Source of the DNA: Schlesneria sp. DSM 10557
Lineage (GTDB): Bacteria > Planctomycetota > Planctomycetia > Planctomycetales > Planctomycetaceae
Assembly: GCF_041860085.1 (NCBI RefSeq)
Contig: NZ_CP124747.1
Coordinates: 3,286,001 to 3,350,000 of the forward strand
Reading direction: 5' to 3'
DNA length: 64,000 nt
The position numbers and the translations under genes were made by a program. Each line of letters starts with the position of its first letter. Positions within the stretch are counted from its first letter, which is position 1. Positions 62,688 to 64,000 of the stretch are shown here, one piece after another. Under the pieces are notes generated by a model. The model had not been told where the DNA came from. It ran no database searches and worked only from the letters and a program-made list of their open reading frames with translations.

Positions 62688-62977
62688 GTCCTGCCGGAAT
62701 CATTCGACTTATCCAAGAGGTCATCTCACCTGTCGAGCACTGCGGGCGAGACCATTACGAAAGAAAGTTAGGAACAGACCGAATTCAGGTTGAGATACCG
62801 GCAGAACCTGCCGAGAGCCGTACCGATTCGGGAAAGCCGCCTGTTCCTGTTTCGTCGTTAAAATTATTATTCTCCCACGACTGACAGGTTGGCACCACGA
62901 TTGAAGTTTGCGTCTGTATTGGTCGAAGTTGAAAAAACGCGTTCGCGAAACGATTCGACAATTTATGGGAGCCAGCC

Positions 62978-63652
62978 ATGGATCGGCGGCAGTTCTTTCA
63001 CCAATTCAGTATCTCGCTTGCGAGTCTCGTCGCAGTGACCTCGATCGGTTGCAAGGGGACTCAATACGCTCATGTGCTCAGCCCCACCGACACCAACATG
63101 GTCGGAAGCCATACTGCGGGTGCAGAGACATGGGAGCCACTGATTCAGCAATCCGTCGGTCAACTGCTTGCTCGTGAGCAAAGCTCTGTCACACTGACCT
63201 CACACACCGGCGAGCCCTGCAAGAAGCGCATCTGTTTCATGCACGTGGATAATCGCAGCTCGGAAGAGATCGGTGACTTTGGTGATCAGATCTATCAAAA
63301 AATCGACACGATTATTAACGGATCAGAAACGTTTGAACTGGTCAATATCCGTGCGGTGAAAGCAGCCCTTCAGCAGGCAAATCTGCGTCCTGATGACCTC
63401 TATACTCCCAGTGCGCGACGGAAACTGGCCGGGGTGATGGAGCAGGAACGCGAGCCGATCGACTACTTTCTGTACGCGACGATTACCTCGGGCACGACGC
63501 GCAGCAATGGCAAGGACTACCAGCGCGACTACCTGTTGACGCTGGAACTGGTCAACTTCGAAACCGGTCATACAGAAAAAGAATCGGCCGAATTGCGCAA
63601 GGGATACCATAAGTCCAAACTTGGTAAACTTCGGAACTATGGACAGGGTTGA
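62978..63652 (+). CDS. LpoB-like lipoprotein (penicillin-binding protein activator type)
   Basis: A 224-residue lipoprotein with export signal and lipobox (SLVAVTSIGCKGT, Cys at about 25). The core (ICFMHVDNRSSEEIGDFGDQ, then IINGSETFELVNIRAVKAAL and PIDYFLYATITSGTTR) matches the LpoB family, which in enterobacteria activates penicillin-binding protein 1B. The same fold also occurs in other envelope lipoproteins, so the target here is not certain. It is followed within 200 bp by another lipoprotein gene. Confidence 0.83.
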   Translation: MDRRQFFHQFSISLASLVAVTSIGCKGTQYAHVLSPTDTNMVGSHTAGAETWEPLIQQSVGQLLAREQSSVTLTSHTGEPCKKRICFMHVDNRSSEEIGDFGDQIYQKIDTIINGSETFELVNIRAVKAALQQANLRPDDLYTPSARRKLAGVMEQEREPIDYFLYATITSGTTRSNGKDYQRDYLLTLELVNFETGHTEKESAELRKGYHKSKLGKLRNYGQG

Positions 63653-63822
63653 GACGAGCATTGGTAACCCCGTCCAACCCCGAGTCCATTCGTCTGAAAT
63701 TGGACGAGAGACTTCATTCCGGATCCGATGACGTTGACGAAGTGACACAGAGGGGGAGCAGTAGACTCTCCCCCACGTCTCACCGTGAACGAAGGCCGGG
63801 AGTCGAATCTGCCGAGGTCGAC

Positions 63823-64000
63823 ATGAACATTCCATCGCCTGAATGTCGCAGCGCTGTTGCAAGCGGTTCGAAGCGACGGGCGTTTTCCTGCTGCTCGCGG
63901 ATTGCCGTGCTGCTGCTGCTGTTCAACTGCGGTTGCAGTACGCATTTTGACCGACTTCAACCGATCCGGACCGCTTTCTTCGACGGCAATCTGCCGATGG
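63823..64000 (+). CDS. Lipoprotein, N-terminal part (cut by window end)
   Basis: 59 visible codons from ATG 63823. A hydrophobic stretch (SRIAVLLLLFNCGCS) ends in a lipobox with Cys at about 37-39. The rest lies beyond the window. Next to an LpoB-like gene the usual neighbour is a COG3014-type lipoprotein, and the start (HFDRLQPIRTAFFDGNLP) is compatible with that; this is inference from a short sequence. Confidence 0.6.
   Translation, partial: MNIPSPECRSAVASGSKRRAFSCCSRIAVLLLLFNCGCSTHFDRLQPIRTAFFDGNLPM

Overview
The window looks like chromosomal DNA from a planctomycete (Planctomycetota, probably Planctomycetales; the genus is not resolved). The main signs are two DUF1501 (Tat-exported, sulfatase-like) proteins, two DUF1549/DUF1553 proteins with CxxCH haem-type motifs, a zinc-ribbon/membrane/carboxypeptidase-regulatory-like protein, a PQQ-type beta-propeller, an HpnN-like RND protein and a DUF4013-like membrane protein. 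Intergenic palindromic repeats are also abundant. No rRNA, tRNA or CRISPR array was seen.

Layout. 1-15157 is ordinary chromosome: the end of an alpha/beta hydrolase, a conserved hypothetical, floA, a redoxin, a DUF2063 (BufC/HvfC-like) protein, a c-type-cytochrome-like DUF1549/1553 protein, an aldo/keto reductase, a DUF1501 protein, a Gfo/Idh/MocA dehydrogenase with a lone sugar ABC permease, and a lipoprotein. 15201-21495 is a mobile island. A pair of 43-bp inverted REP-like hairpins (REPIN-like) is split by a group II intron on the minus strand, the intron is itself split by an IS3-family element, and a different IS3-family element plus a second, inverted copy of the first IS follow. 21531-22721 holds two small hypothetical genes. 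22935-35088 is mostly enzymes: SGNH hydrolase, a His-rich lipoprotein, an aldehyde dehydrogenase coupled to a D-threonine aldolase-like enzyme, a PNPOx-like flavoprotein, a methyltransferase, an adenylate-forming ligase with an adjacent aldehyde-dehydrogenase-like reductase, and the PQQ-type propeller. 35273-52329 holds the HpnN-like transporter, a trans-sulfuration enzyme, an inositol-monophosphatase/barstar fusion, a GT39-type glycosyltransferase, a PilT-type ATPase and a second DUF1501 + DUF1549/1553 pair.

52665-61481 is a tightly packed plus-strand operon for a nucleotide-activated deoxysugar and its transfer. It encodes RfbF-type cytidylyltransferase, RfbG-type 4,6-dehydratase, two zinc-finger C-methyltransferase-like proteins, an RmlC-type epimerase, a reductase-like SDR and three GT2 glycosyltransferases. 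An LpxL-like acyltransferase follows. I saw no RfbH-type dehydrase, so the likely product is a CDP-linked 6-deoxyhexose, probably C-methylated, for a surface glycan. The window ends with an LpoB-like lipoprotein and the start of another lipoprotein gene.

Most interesting: the nested REPIN / group II intron / IS structure; a 102-116 bp two-hairpin intergenic repeat family with three copies in the window; the phosphatase-barstar fusion; and the ligase-reductase pair that resembles a LuxE/LuxC-type acid-reducing module.
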